A stretch of DNA of 64,000 nt from Gymnopilus junonius (Eukaryota; Basidiomycota; Agaricomycetes; Agaricales; Galerinaceae): assembly GCA_015501075.1 (NCBI GenBank), contig JADNYJ010000043.1:186001-250000 (forward strand), read 5' to 3'. The notes beneath the pieces were generated by a model. The model ran no database searches, was not told where the DNA came from, and saw only the letters and a list, made by a program, of their open reading frames with translations. Position numbers and translations under genes: made by a program. Position 1 is the stretch's first letter. Each line of letters starts with the position of its first letter. Below, piece by piece: positions 1-12,247 of the stretch.

Positions 1-116
1 TAGTCCATCATTCACAGGCTGGCAACAACGTCTCCTCATCGGAAATTCAAGATATGTACACATGATGCTCAGCCGTTTGGAGGGACTGCCTGAAGCTAAA
101 CTATATAATTTGAGGT

Positions 117-1043
<927 letters not shown>

Positions 1044-2103
1044 TATGCGGGTATGCTAGAGTTGGTCAGGAAAGAGAATGAAAAGATGGCGGAGGTGTTG
1101 ACTGTAGCTTTAAAGGTCCTTGACCAGCTCTCCGCAACGGCAATATCAGGTACTCGGCGATCGCCGAACCACAAACCGGCAGCGCTTGTCGTTGGCGAAC
1201 TGCTGTACACAATCCGCCAACAACCTCAGCATCAGCGCGGAATTTTTCATAGTGGAGCACCTTGTTGGATGTTTTTCTCGCCAGAGGGCATCAATTTCTC
1301 TAGGCTGTGTCTTCTCCTTGGCCTGGAAGCGAAATTTGCTCACGGACTCGTCTTAACCCGGAATCTGAATGACTTTCTTCCACAAAATTTGTCTATTTTT
1401 GCCTCTCTGCTGTCATGAATTCATTATTGTTATCGATGAACTGCCTGCTGGAGGACCCTTGGGCATAGAAACGCACATAGCACTGGTCCTGATAAAATGT
1501 TCCTGCAAGCAAGGTTTTGTCAATCACACTTGATCTTTGGATGCAGATGCGGTGGCATGGGCGTTGTTCCTTGCTTTCTTCCTTCCATTTGCATCCTCTT
1601 AATAGGATTGTATGGCACTCTTATCAAATTTGGGGCCTGTCTCCAACGTCTACTTACGAGGAACTCAACCACGTCGCACCAGTGGGTGAAGAATATGTAA
1701 CAAAAGGAAGCAAGCCAGATTGAAGTATTGCTGTGCTCTCTTTACTGACGTTGCATAGGTGGATTTCCTTGCCTCTGAAGGCAGTGGGGCTTCCGTGTTC
1801 GTATAGTTGTTGGAAGAGGGCAAATTTATTTGACTCGATGAGGGCTCGCATCCTATGTACGGATTGACTGCAAAATAAACATCAGCTTCTGCGAAGACAA
1901 AAACAATAGGCCTCAAACACACCTTCGCCACTGGAATACGCATTAGCACCATAACTTTACTTAAACAGACGGACGATCTGCGCCAGAGGATTGATTATTT
2001 CCCATTGCAGCGAAGGCTGGTGGTGCTGTGCTTCATGCTGCTTTTGCCACCATCAATGCATCCCATTGTTGATCTTAGTCACTCATCTTCTGAATACTGA
2101 CAT
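1044..2103. other. Intergenic, calmodulin upstream region
   Basis: About 1 kb between the calmodulin start and tRNA-Arg. It should hold the calmodulin promoter. The open frames here are short and look like chance frames. I see no recognisable gene or repeat. Confidence 0.5.
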
Positions 2104-2182
2104 GGCCGTGTGGCGAAATGGCATCGCGTCTGACTACGAAGCGCGAATCAGGAGATTGCAGGTTCGACCCCTGTCTCGGTCA
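2104..2182 (+). tRNA. tRNA-Arg (ACG), probable 7-nt intron
   Basis: A cloverleaf can be drawn. The acceptor GGCCGTG pairs with CTCGGTC with one U-U mismatch. The D arm contains GTGTGGCGAAATGGCA, and the T arm is GCAGG-TTCGACC-CCTGT. The anticodon stem CTGA/TCAG encloses 14 nt beginning CTACGA. A normal 7-nt loop with anticodon ACG results if 7 nt after position 37 are an intron. The sequence resembles fungal tRNA-Arg, with the conserved GGCGxAATGGCA and CGCGTCTGACT blocks. Base 2182 is discriminator A. The intron call is inferred from loop geometry. Confidence 0.85.
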
Positions 2183-2184
2183 TG

Positions 2185-2191
2185 TTTTTTT
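2185..2191 (+). terminator. Pol III terminator of tRNA-Arg
   Basis: A run of seven T begins 3 nt after the discriminator base of the tRNA-Arg gene. Confidence 0.8.
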
Positions 2192-2387
2192 GCCTAGTTT
2201 TGATTCTTAAGCGCTTAGCTGCTTGTGTTGAAAATAGGGAGGTGCATAGAACTCGGGTAAAAATCCCAGCATTGATACCGACCAAAAATACAACCAATTT
2301 TAGATACAAGACTCAAGATATTGGTATAGATGTACGTATCCAACAGTGGTCCTCTGAAGTAATATTACAGCGTCGGATGTCATTCCC

Positions 2388-3754
2388 TTAACCCTTCCAG
2401 AAATTGTCATAAGATGCACTGGCATTGACACCCTGAGCGCAAAACGTGTTCAGCCTAATTTTATGACTTACAAGTGAAGAAGGACACATACCATAGTAAT
2501 GTACCCAATAAAGCCTTGAGAAAGCACGCCACCAAGCAGATGCACCTTGAAAATAGGGTTGTATTTACCCTCCGGTCCATGGCTATCTTGGAAGATATTT
2601 AGTGAATCCTGCCAATTCCGTGTCCGACCTCGGATGTCCTTGATGGGGTTGGTAACATAAGGATACATTTTGTCGACAACCATGTTCATATCTTCGTCGA
2701 AGAAGAATTGACCGGTGTGCGCGAGCCTGCCAGCCTTGAAGGTGTTGTTCTCTGGAATCACAGACCATTCTGGGAAAACTTTGGTGTGGACGTGAGTGGC
2801 GCGTCCGGTATAATATCCAGGATAGATGGCTGGAATTTTGATATCAGCGTTGGATATCGTTCAGAGTGACGTAATTGGACATACTAGTGAATTGAACAAC
2901 CCCGTTCTTGTCTGTAGGCCAAGCGCCTCGTAGCCAGGTCTCTTCGTGGACTGTCCGAGGGTAAGCCGATAACAAGCCCCGTCGCCGGCCTTCACTTGCG
3001 GGTAACTCGTTAGCGAGGTGTGGGTGAGGCAAAGGATGGCCTTTAAATGAATGGTTATCAATTTATGGACTCCCTCGTTGCATACTATGGACGCACCTGC
3101 GTAGGAACCCGTGGCATTCGCTTGCCAGATATCAACTAGAACGTTTGGAAGAGGTTGACATGTCTCGACGTCAATAACTCCAATATCAAGGAGCTGGCAA
3201 CACGATATTAAAACAATTCCACTATCTTTGACAGTTACTCACTAGAAGCAAGCCATCCTGCAGCTCTGCGATATTCTGTCGTATTGGATGACCTTCAGTA
3301 TGGTAGTAGGGTCCTTCTGTCACTTCAGGAGCAAGCACGCAGGTATTGTTCTGGATGTGTGTCTCAGAGATCGGTGTGCATTTCATAAAGGTTTCATCAT
3401 CGTTGGAAGTGGCCGTTTCGTCCGCGTTGTGAGGTTTGTCGTCGATACCCGCATATCTTTCTGCAGAAAATAACTGCTGGTATCCGGCAAGGGAGGGGTT
3501 GCCCGAGAGGACTCTTTGTGCCCATGCTTGTTTCCGAGCTGCAGTGAACGATTCCACTGTCGGTGCACACTGAAAAGAATATGTTACATGCAATGCACAA
3601 TGTAGATCAAGATACAAATACAGACATGATAGGCAGCTGCTTGCAAAGCCCGCTGAACCTCTATCTCATGCTCCGTCTTTGGTGCACGATGCGCCAGAGA
3701 CAGCGCGACTTGCAATAACGCAACCGAGAGCAGCCGGCTCGCGAAAAGCATCAT
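2388..3754 (-). CDS. Secreted intradiol ring-cleavage dioxygenase
   Basis: Opens catechol-type aromatic rings between the two hydroxyls using non-haem Fe(III). The start MMLFASRLLSVALL gives a typical signal peptide, so the protein is probably extracellular. After several introns the family landmarks appear in order: CVLAPEVTEGPYY (first iron-binding Tyr), LLDIGVIDVETCQPL, VDIWQANATGSYAG, TWLRGAWPTDKNGVVQF and YPGYYTGRATHVH, which supplies a second Tyr and two His ligands. The C-terminus is SYDNFWKG. Total length is about 330 residues, normal for fungal secreted members. It lies on the same strand as, and just downstream of, the muconate-cyclase-like gene. The substrate (catechol, hydroxyquinol or lignin fragments) cannot be told from sequence. 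Confidence 0.92.
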
Positions 3755-4046
3755 GGGATTGGGAAAGCGACGATGTTCCGGAAATTCAGTCGCTACTTAA
3801 ATAGCATATCGGCTGGGGCGCGACTCTCTATGAATGTGTTCACATGAGAATGTTTCGAGAAAGACCCGCCCGAGAGGATCGCACACCGAAAGATGCTTGC
3901 CGGGTTAGGGTCAATGTGCGTTCTGCAAGGACGGGTCTCGTGATTGCAGCGACGAGCTTTGGAAATTGGAATACCGCTTTCTGGACGAAGTACTGTACAC
4001 ATGAAAAGGTTACAATACCAGGAAACCAAAAGTAAAATAATAGTTG

Positions 4047-5564
4047 TTAATCTAGCCATATTGCATGACTTGCTCCTTGAATTTTATCCTGTTCTTCACT
4101 GGTAGAAGTATTTCTTGCCGCTGAGGGCCATTCAACGACGACCTTTATACCTCCTTTTTCCCATCCATCCCACTCCAAGACGCGTATAGCACCGCTTCCG
4201 GAAGATTCAGTGACATCGTCGTCATCCGTGAGCAATATCCACAGGCCGTCCTGATCCTCTTGTCCTGGTGAGTTCTTGCTGAGAATGTCAATGGCATTGG
4301 CTTTACCGCCAGACGTTGGGGTCTGGAACCACTCTGCATCGTAATTTATACTTTGCTTTCTTTCTTGATGGAGGGTAGCAAAGGTTCCATCTTCGTTCAA
4401 AGGAATAATACTGAGCCAGCCTCGCAAATCGGGTGTCGAACCGCGAGTAGTCGTGACCAACGCATCAGGATTTGGCTTTGAAGGCGTCGAAGGCGAAAGC
4501 ATGAGCGTATCGCCACGGAAATTACCCTTTGATTTGGAAGCCTCTGGAGAATCTTGCGCGGTAGCCGGTATCAAGGGACGTGAGCTAATGTATTCGAGAG
4601 TAGTGGACGAGATGCGGTATGCATCCACGTAATTAGCTGCAAAAGAACTAATCAGAGCTAAGCCATAGGAAGAGTGCGACTGACTTACAGTGCTCAGTAA
4701 CGCAGTATAGTACTCTGCCATTAGGATGTATCTTGACGTGACGAGGACCGTCATTAGCGTCCTTTCCTCGTGGTGAGCCGATGGACGCTATATGAGATAA
4801 TTTTCCGTTCGCAGCATCGTGATTATACATCTCGATTGAATTTGTTCCGAGGACAGGGACAAAGGCGTATTGACGAGAGGGGGTGAACTCGATTCCATGA
4901 GACCCGTATCTCTAGGAAATCTTGGTCGGATATTATGATACGGCAGCGAGAAAAAATGTACCAAGGCCACTCTAGTTTTATCTGCCGCTGACAGATCATC
5001 CTCTGGAATGAAGAGTAATTCTTGCATCTTTTCACCAAACCCGCCAGTCTGCAGATCGATGACATGAGACTCTCCAGTAGGACCACCGACAGAATAGACG
5101 TGAGTGTATGGTGGGGGGACGGTAATGTACGATGACGTTGCCGCTGCTAAGCATTCAACTAGGGTGCGACATGAGTCAAGTTGACCACGAACTTATGGAC
5201 ACGTTATTGATGTGCGACACTCTCCAAGGATCTGAATGTTCGATTTGCCAACTTGAAAGGGCGGGAGGTTGGGCCCAGGTTGTAGCATATACACGATTTT
5301 TGAACTGATTCGCTGCTAGGTATTGGTGAGGCCCGTATGCAGGAATGGTTTGTAGGTGCGACAACGACCGCGTCGACGGCGAGAAGGCAAGCAAGAAGAA
5401 GATAAAGACCGAAACGATCCGGCCAAGATGTGATGGATTGCAGTATCTTGGGGGATAGTAATGTTCAGAACTTGAGGATAGCCAAGGACATTGTGAGCGT
5501 CCATTGTGAAGGATTGGTAAGGGGAGAAATGACGAAAGGGGCCATGATATCCATTCGGATCCAC
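4047..5564 (-). CDS. Carboxy-cis,cis-muconate cyclase / lactonase-like beta-propeller
   Basis: Resembles fungal 3-carboxy-cis,cis-muconate lactonizing enzymes (seven-bladed propeller), which close the ring-cleavage product into a muconolactone. Visible blocks are HHILAGSFRS near the N-terminus, then AYGPHQYLA, YTHVYSVGGPTGESHVIDLQ, RYGSHGIEFTP, YAFVPVLGTNSIEMY, GPRHVKIHPNGRVLYCVTE and SNYVDAYRI. The tail is long and acidic and ends HAIWLD. Introns include one at about 5150-5195. HHILAGSFRS and the next block (LAFSPSTRSL) lie in different frames around 5390-5405, in a TCT-rich stretch, so the N-terminus is frame-broken there or misassembled. The start at 5564 is uncertain. The dioxygenase next door supports a role in aromatic degradation. 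Confidence 0.75.
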
Positions 5565-5779
5565 TGTCTATATGCCGAGGTATGGGAAAACATATTCAGA
5601 ACACTGCAGGATACACCGTTATATATCCAATATCCCAGTCCCTGAGAAAAAGATTGCGAAATGTCGTGCATACAACGTCGGGAACAGTGAGGGACAGTGG
5701 GAACACAGGCTTGTCATTGACCTCGAGGTGAACGGAACTTTTGGCTATTATATATCGCAAGTGTTTAGATATTTATACA

Positions 5780-5904
5780 GGTGAGATGGCCGAGCGGTCT
5801 AAGGCGCCAGACTAAGGATCAGGACATTAGATGTCCGCGGTTCAAGCGGAATGGCTTATACAATCTGGTCAGAAATGGCGTGGGTTCGAATCCCACTCTC
5901 ATCA
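5780..5904 (+). tRNA. tRNA-Leu (AAG) with 45-nt intron
   Basis: The acceptor GGTGAGA pairs with TCTCATC. The D arm is TGGCCGAGCGGTCTAAGGC, as in type II tRNA-Leu. The anticodon stem CCAGA/TCTGG encloses AAG at 5814-5816. An intron of about 45 nt (5818-5862) follows position 37. A long variable arm and the T arm GTGGG-TTCGAAT-CCCAC follow, with discriminator A at 5904. Confidence 0.93.
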
Positions 5905-5908
5905 AATA

Positions 5909-5914
5909 TTTTTT
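5909..5914 (+). terminator. Pol III terminator of tRNA-Leu
   Basis: Six T residues start 5 nt after the tRNA-Leu discriminator. Confidence 0.75.
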
Positions 5915-6114
5915 CTCTTCTCTATTAGAAGTGAGAGCCACCGTAATTTATTCACAATTTGTTGGATTTTCTTTTGGAATTTTAAATGTCCATGATCATG
6001 CAACGAAGGATACTACGTAGCCTTGCTGCGAATACAGAAAGGACTTGGACGTCCGACACTTTGAATTTGCATTCCTACAGTTCTTGTTCCGTTAAGAGTT
6101 GAATACTAATAATT

Positions 6115-7459
6115 TTACAGCTTATGTTTAATCTCTTTCGCTGCAATTCTAGCAAATTGTTTCGCAGGTATGCCACTAGCAAAACGTTCTGCCTGGGCTA
6201 GATTGATTCCATTAGTTTAAGCTTCTGGGAAAACGATACGGCGCACCATAACTCTCTCGTAGATTAACTGCATCAGGATCATTCTTCTCGTGAAGACCTC
6301 TTTGAATCAGACTCTTTACGACAAGGACTGCAGTAGGATCCAATCCTCTCAGCTCTTCCAAAAGGAGAGTGTGTACTTCAGCATGGAAGGATTCTACACT
6401 TTGATCCGGGAATATTTTGCTGAAATGAAAAGGTTAAACCAGTATCATCATGCAAAATTGCGGATCGTACTTGAGAAACCGGCATGCGAGAAGTTCTGAG
6501 GCGCTCTTCTTCTTGCCCCAGATCAGGACCTCATTCGCAACTGCGACGCCCACTGCAATGGGCTCAGTCAATTTATAAAGCTTATAACAGCAAGGCAAGC
6601 TTACTCCGGTTGACGAAGCTTACACTCGCACCGCCCTCAGCTATAATACCTATCCGACAATATAATGAGTGGTTCATATATGTGCCCAATAGCACTTGCC
6701 AAGGAATGTAAAAGGAACGGCAAGCCAGACGCTGGGAAGAGCGTAAATGAAGTCAAAATAGCCTAAAAATGCTGTCCTGTGCATCAGCAAAGTGAGTTGT
6801 AGGTATCTCTAAATTTTCTACCTGCAGTGATGCCTAAACAAAGGGTGAGTTATTGCCACAAGGAAAGTTGGTCAGGAGAGATGGCCTACCCATGACGGGT
6901 CCATTTAAAGCGGCCACAAGGATTTTGCTATGAGAATAAAGCTGGATCGCAACTTCAGTATCACAGCCTTGAATAAAAAACCGAAATATTACGGCCTTTC
7001 CACAGTCGGTCGTTGAGCCGACGACTGAAGACCGGAGGGCATTGCGCACGCTTCCAATGGAGGATGTGGAGGTAACACGCCGTCGTACATCCGTACCTCT
7101 AATTATCCGCACTCATTTTAGAATCTTAGAATGGGCGGCACGAAGTAAATGAGAACCTACGCGCAAAACCATTTACCTGTTGCTGAGTCAAAATTATTAA
7201 CTTGAGCATGGAGAATTCAAGGGGAACCCACCTTGCCAGACAGTCACAAGAACATCTTCATTCTGGTCAATCTCTCGCAAAGCATTTGCGAAAGCATCAT
7301 AGTCTATATAGCATAGTTAATCAGTAAAAAAGGGAAAAATCTAGTCCATCATTCAGAAGAGCAAACCTTCGGGAGTAAGAGCATTCAAACTCTTAGGGCG
7401 ATTCAAGGTGACCGTGGCAATGTGGTCCAAATCTCAATGGTCAAAGTAGAAGGGCTCAT
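6115..7459 (-). CDS. Peroxisomal delta3,delta2-enoyl-CoA isomerase
   Basis: Crotonase-fold enzyme that moves double bonds from position 3 to 2 so unsaturated fatty acids can enter beta-oxidation. Splicing gives, in order, HIATVTLNRPKSLNALTPE, DYDAFANALREIDQNEDVLV, ATGKWFCAGTDVR, SHSKILVAALNGPVMG (oxyanion region), YFDFIYALPSVWLAVPFTFLG, IIAEGGASVSFVNR, NEVLIWGKKKSASELL and a tail ending KEIKHKL. The last three residues are a PTS1-type peroxisomal signal. The last intron (ending about 6166) is needed to reach that tail. The first ATG (MSPSTLTIE, 7459) is one base out of frame with LDHIATV, near 7435. This is either a missing short intron or a base error. The gene is head-to-head with the small + strand gene at 7729. 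Confidence 0.85.
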
Positions 7460-7728
7460 TTATGATGTGTATCCAAGGATTGTGGTCTGCAACGAGGTTC
7501 TGGATAAAAAACCGAAAACCGACCGCACAAAGAATCGTTATGCACTCATTCGCAGTCAACCCAGCATAAAGGGGATTGACGTCGACGTTAAATAAGACGG
7601 GGTCAGGGGTTGATATAAGTATTGTTCGGTAATCTACAACTCCGAGAACCCGGCCGTGGCACGTGGCTCTGTTGAAGACTTCACTCACTACTTACACCTG
7701 CGCTCGCGTCTAGCATTCAATTCCTATC
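7460..7728. promoter_or_regulatory. Shared divergent promoter interval
   Basis: About 270 bp separates the start of the enoyl-CoA isomerase gene (minus) from that of the small unidentified gene (plus), so the two must share promoter DNA. I see no specific element. Confidence 0.4.
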
Positions 7729-8142
7729 ATGAGCCACCGCAACGTCTTGGCCCCATCACTTACAACGACGCGCTAGGCCCAGTCACACACATTCCCACGT
7801 ATACTATCCGCGACTCCTGCCGATTCCGCTCATTCACGCCCAGTATACAGACAAAGCAAAGAAACCAATCCGGAAGTTCAAGGGCGTACGCATTTTTGCA
7901 GAAAGTATAAGCTTTATGCCCGAAGCTGAAATTTTCTCCATCGAGGAGAACGTTGAACATTCTTTGGCGAGCACAACGTGGTTCAGAACACCGTTTTAAA
8001 AACCAATCCCAACGTTGACCTCCAGACTTACCTAATTCCTGAAGGTACCGTGCTGCGGATTGAGCGTCCGGGTATGCTTGCGGTGAGGCGCACGGCACCT
8101 TCTCGACAAGGACCAGCCGGCTTCCAGTCAAATTGGGATTGA
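7729..8142 (+). CDS. Small unidentified protein, frame-broken, possibly mitochondrial
   Basis: Read in pieces this stretch looks like one protein of about 135 residues. It starts MSHRNVLAPSLTTTR, continues YYPRLLPIPLIHAQYTDKAK, KKPIRKFKGVRIFAESISF and MPEAEIFSIEENVE, and ends PEGTVLRIERPGML, AVRRTAPSRQGPAGFQSNWD. The basic, hydroxylated N-terminus without acids resembles a mitochondrial presequence. I do not recognise the family. The pieces change frame twice, near 7772 and near 7957 (CATTCTTT). At the second site either one extra T or a 35-nt intron would restore reading. The coding character rests on the continuity of the pieces. A competing minus-strand frame of 123 residues looks less protein-like. 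Confidence 0.4.
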
Positions 8143-8390
8143 AGAGCCGTCTTCCTGCAGGTGATTTCCTGTCTCTGTTACTGGCACCCTGAACTTCGCC
8201 CGTGATTAAAATCTCTTCCCGTCGGTTTGCTAATTGTCAAATATGTGTAGCTCTAGAGAAGTTATAGAAAATCAGTTCTAGTTATTTTGCAGTTTTCAGT
8301 ATTCTTTGATTTATATCGGAGAGCAAGAGCAGTTAGGGGAAAAACATGTAAGTGGTATATAAGCAAACCAATCCCTCCCATGACGATTCT

Positions 8391-11300
8391 CTAAGCGAAC
8401 AATCCAGAGGACTTCCAGTACTTGATCCATAGTAGGACGTCTTGAATATTGATGGGATGTAATTCCTTCATCGTCTTGCTGATGCTTTGCGCCTTGGTTG
8501 TCGAGAAATCAGCCAAACCACCACACTCCTGTCCTTGTAATTCGCCAGCACGCAGAGCCAAGTCAGCGTGGGCAGTGTTGCGGAAGAAGTCACTGAGTTT
8601 GATGGCGGGCTATCACGAAACATTGGATCAAGAATAATTGGTTTTCAAAGGATAGATTACTTACAACGTCCTTGAGATCATCTGCATTGCCCGCAGCGGC
8701 AAGTTTCTCGACCAGTGCAAACCACTCTGGGAAAGCGACAACAGGGAGTTTGCTGGGAATGACACCCTCGCCGACGAGAGTGTCGTTGACGAAAGAGATG
8801 AGGGTGTCGAATGGTAACGGTCGAGGATGAACAATGTTGAGAGCGTGTGGAGGGGATGATGGTGACAAGGCGACGTCGACCAGACTTTGCGCAACACCGT
8901 CCATTGAGATCCAGGAAGCGACGCCAACCAAGGATGGGAGCGCCTTCAAAGCAATACTGGACTTGACAAGGATAGGGACCCAGTCGGTAATAGCCCAAGC
9001 ACCATTGGGTTGACCACCGGAAATTTGGCCAATCCTGAACGATGTGCCTTGGATACCACTCTGAGACAAGATCTACGAGCTTGTCAGAGTTAGCCAAATG
9101 TTTATAAAACTTGAACACTCACCCTCTCAGTAACGTATTTGCCTTCACCATAGCCATTGCCAACAGCGAACTGAGGATCAGTGAGGACCTCCTCGGGGTA
9201 AGGACCGCGTGTCCTGTCCCAAGAGATGGCTTGCGCAACCGAAGATGTGAACAGGAACTTGGCGGACGAACCAGCAGCACTTGCTCGTGCAAGGTCGATG
9301 AGGTTGCGAGACGCACGAATGTTAGGCTCAAAGGAGGCAAGCTGCAGGTTGAAATCAAGCCGCCATGCTATATGGATGATGACGTTGACGTCGCTCAGCA
9401 ACTGTTTGGCGAAGAGGTAAACATCGCAGAAACACTACTCAAGCAAGACAGCACGCACCTCAGCATAAACCTCCTTCCGCAATCCGACATTTTTCTGTGT
9501 CAAGTCACCCTCCAAAAAGACCAATTTTTCATTTGATAAAAGGCTAATATCGAAGCCTTTGTCTTGGAACCGACCAACATGTCTTGAGCGGACATCATCA
9601 GAGGCACTTCTGTTGAGAGAGTACACCTTGCGAACAGAGGGATCACGTAACAAGATTACAAGGATCTGGGAACCAAGGTTTCCAGTTGTACCAGTGAGAA
9701 GAACAACAGCGCCACTGGAGGCAGTACCGGCAGAAATGGGGTGTTCAAGGCCAACACTGTACCTTGCGATCATCTCCTCAATTGCATCTGTCCTGCTGGC
9801 AGAAGCCTGTGCACTGTCAGGGTCAACGACAAGGGCAGCAAGGAAAGCGGCGAGTTTTTTGATTGAAGGGTAGTTGTAAATCGTGTTTTGAGTGACAAGT
9901 TCGGCAGCCCTCTGGGTGTCTTTGTTGGCTTGAAGCGCACCGACCACGCGACGGCGGAGGATTGTCCCACTCAGACTGAAAAGGACACATTAGAACGATG
10001 AAAGGGGCAAAATATTAATTTACCTGTCGAGACCCTGTTCAAACAAATCTACAGAAACATTGAAAGTCTTTCCAGAATTGAGTTCCTCAACTTGCGACTT
10101 CAGCCACTTCTCGGCATCTTCCTTCAACCATGACGAAGGTGGTTCAACGGCTTCCGCATTGACGGTGGAGTCGATGGTTGCATAGCTGAAGTGAAATTAG
10201 GCAATGAAATCAAAGGACGAAAGGGGACACATGCAGTGCTTCAATCTCATCAGCGTACGAAGCTAAAGCAGCCTTCCGCATTATGGTTCCCTTTCCAGCA
10301 CGGGGTAGAGGCTTGCCGGGCGAGGCAAATAAAATCAACTCCTTGAAGATTTTACTAAAAGCGGGTGCAACACGGTTGGCTTCTTCAATAATTGGCCTAT
10401 TATGAAGGTCAACAATCTCTGGAGGGTGGGGAAAAAAAAGAGTATGTCTCACCAAACCAAATTCCTTGCTTTGACGAGTTCAACTTCGACGGCGGGGTCG
10501 ACGGCATAGGTAGGCTTGAGTTCAATAAGCACTCCGGGTTGATCATGCTCTCGTCCGAAGATGACGACTCCCATGGTGCTTATGCACGATCAACATAACG
10601 AATTCACTTAGATAAAAGTGCATACTAGGGGCTATTCAGGATGATGTTCTCCATAGGTGCAGGGACGGTCTTCTCCCCAGAAGTGTGAATAATGACATCG
10701 TCTTTCCGTCCGACGCTGACAGACAAGTCATTAGCCAAGTGAGGATGGAGAAGCCAGAGGACCTTACATTTTCCAGAAACCCGGCGCCGTCGGGTGAGGA
10801 ATGAATAAATCTGACGTCGCGTAGCCCTTCTCTCCATGCAAATTCTCGACAGACACTTGCTGGTATTCGCTTGTCTAATCGATGAAATGTTCAATGTTCG
10901 GTTCATAAGGAACAGAGAGAGCAAAAGTCATACCAAGAATTGACATTCATATGTACCGTCACCTTGAGGATCCCATCTGATGTTCAGGCGGTCGTCCAAG
11001 GCCATCCACTCCCAATCGTCATTTCCCCCAGGGCGACGTGTCATATACGTTGGACCACCAAATTCGGTCCCACCATAAATTGGGCATAAACTAACTCCGG
11101 CATTGGTCATGAAATTTCCTAGCTTAGAAGGAACTGAACCACCAGAGAAGCCCTGCAAGAAATATCATCCCTGCAAACATGACATAAGGTATAATCGACT
11201 CACAATCATCTTCATAGTAGCGAGCGTTTCAACAGATTGCTTGTCCTGAGCCCAAATTTGCAGGAGGGAGGGAATTGTAATCAAATTTTGAACCTTGTTT

Positions 11301-12247
11301 CTGCGAATATGGTCGAGGATGTTGTCCGGAGTGGGCATAATAGGAAGTTCGGAAGGCGTGAAAGCAGTTGGAGGATATAGCGCAATAACACTCAAACCAT
11401 ACATGGAATGTAAAAGGTGAGAAATGACACCCAAAGTGTGGAAGGCTGGGAGGTGCATGCCTGCGACGCTCATTAGGGACATGTCAGATACGGGTGCTTC
11501 GCGATGAAATCAGGTTTGAACTGAAATATAGTGTTCGATGGACTCACGGAAAGAGGCCCAATTCCACATGATTCTGTAAGTTTCCGCAATAGATTTCGGG
11601 GAACCGGTACTCCCTGAAGAATGGAGGTACAACAAAACATTGTCCATGGGTGGACGGACATGGGGCTTGGGATACTCTTCAAAAGCATCATCCTTGGTCT
11701 CGTGTCCCAACTTGGGATAGATTTCTTGAATGGGAGGCACCTCCTCAATGGACAACTCAAATCCAGGACTGTCCCTCGCCAGTTCCGTCTTGACTTCTAA
11801 GATGAGTGACTTGAGAGTTTCTTGAGTAGTAAGCAGTCTATGGCAACCGACTCCCTTCAACATCTTGATCACTGCGGCTGCAGTGTTTCGAGGCGACATG
11901 AGGAAAGGCTAGACATGTCAGTTAGAGAAATGCTTTGACATTTCAGGCTGTATACTTACAATCATCCCAGCCCTCATCAGCCCAACAGAAACTGCATGGT
12001 ACAGGACAGTATCCGACAGGGCCATCACTGCAATCAGCTCTGCGTCGGGTCCAGCTCTCCCTGGACGAAATCTGTGCGCTACACGATCGCAAGCGCGCCC
12101 ATACTCGAGGTAAGTTATTTTGGTTATCTCTGATTTCCCATCTTCATTGAATATAAAGATCGGGTAATCTGGGTTGTACTTGGTATGGAAGTCAATGACT
12201 TCAGGAAGTGTCACAGAGCCATCGGCTGGTGGGATGACGTGGGGCAT
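8391..12247 (-). CDS. Adenylate-forming reductase (NRPS-like, A-T-R)
   Basis: Multidomain enzyme of about 1,050 residues that activates a carboxylic acid as AMP ester, loads it on a phosphopantetheine arm and releases it reductively as aldehyde or alcohol. The A domain runs from MPHVIPPADGSVTLPEVIDF through the P-loop HSSGSTGSPKS and YGGTEFGGPT to GRKDDVIIHTSGEK. The T domain holds DLFEQGLDSLSGT, with Ser as the arm site; an intron splits this motif. The R domain has VVLLTGTTGNLGSQ (NADPH Rossmann motif), FLFTSSVAQA and NGYGEGKYVTE (Tyr and Lys catalytic pair). The last exon ends KYWKSSGLFA. There are about a dozen short introns. No condensation domain is present. The substrate is unknown; relatives include aminoadipate reductase and basidiomycete aryl or benzoic acid reductases. 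No clear tailoring genes flank it. Confidence 0.92.
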
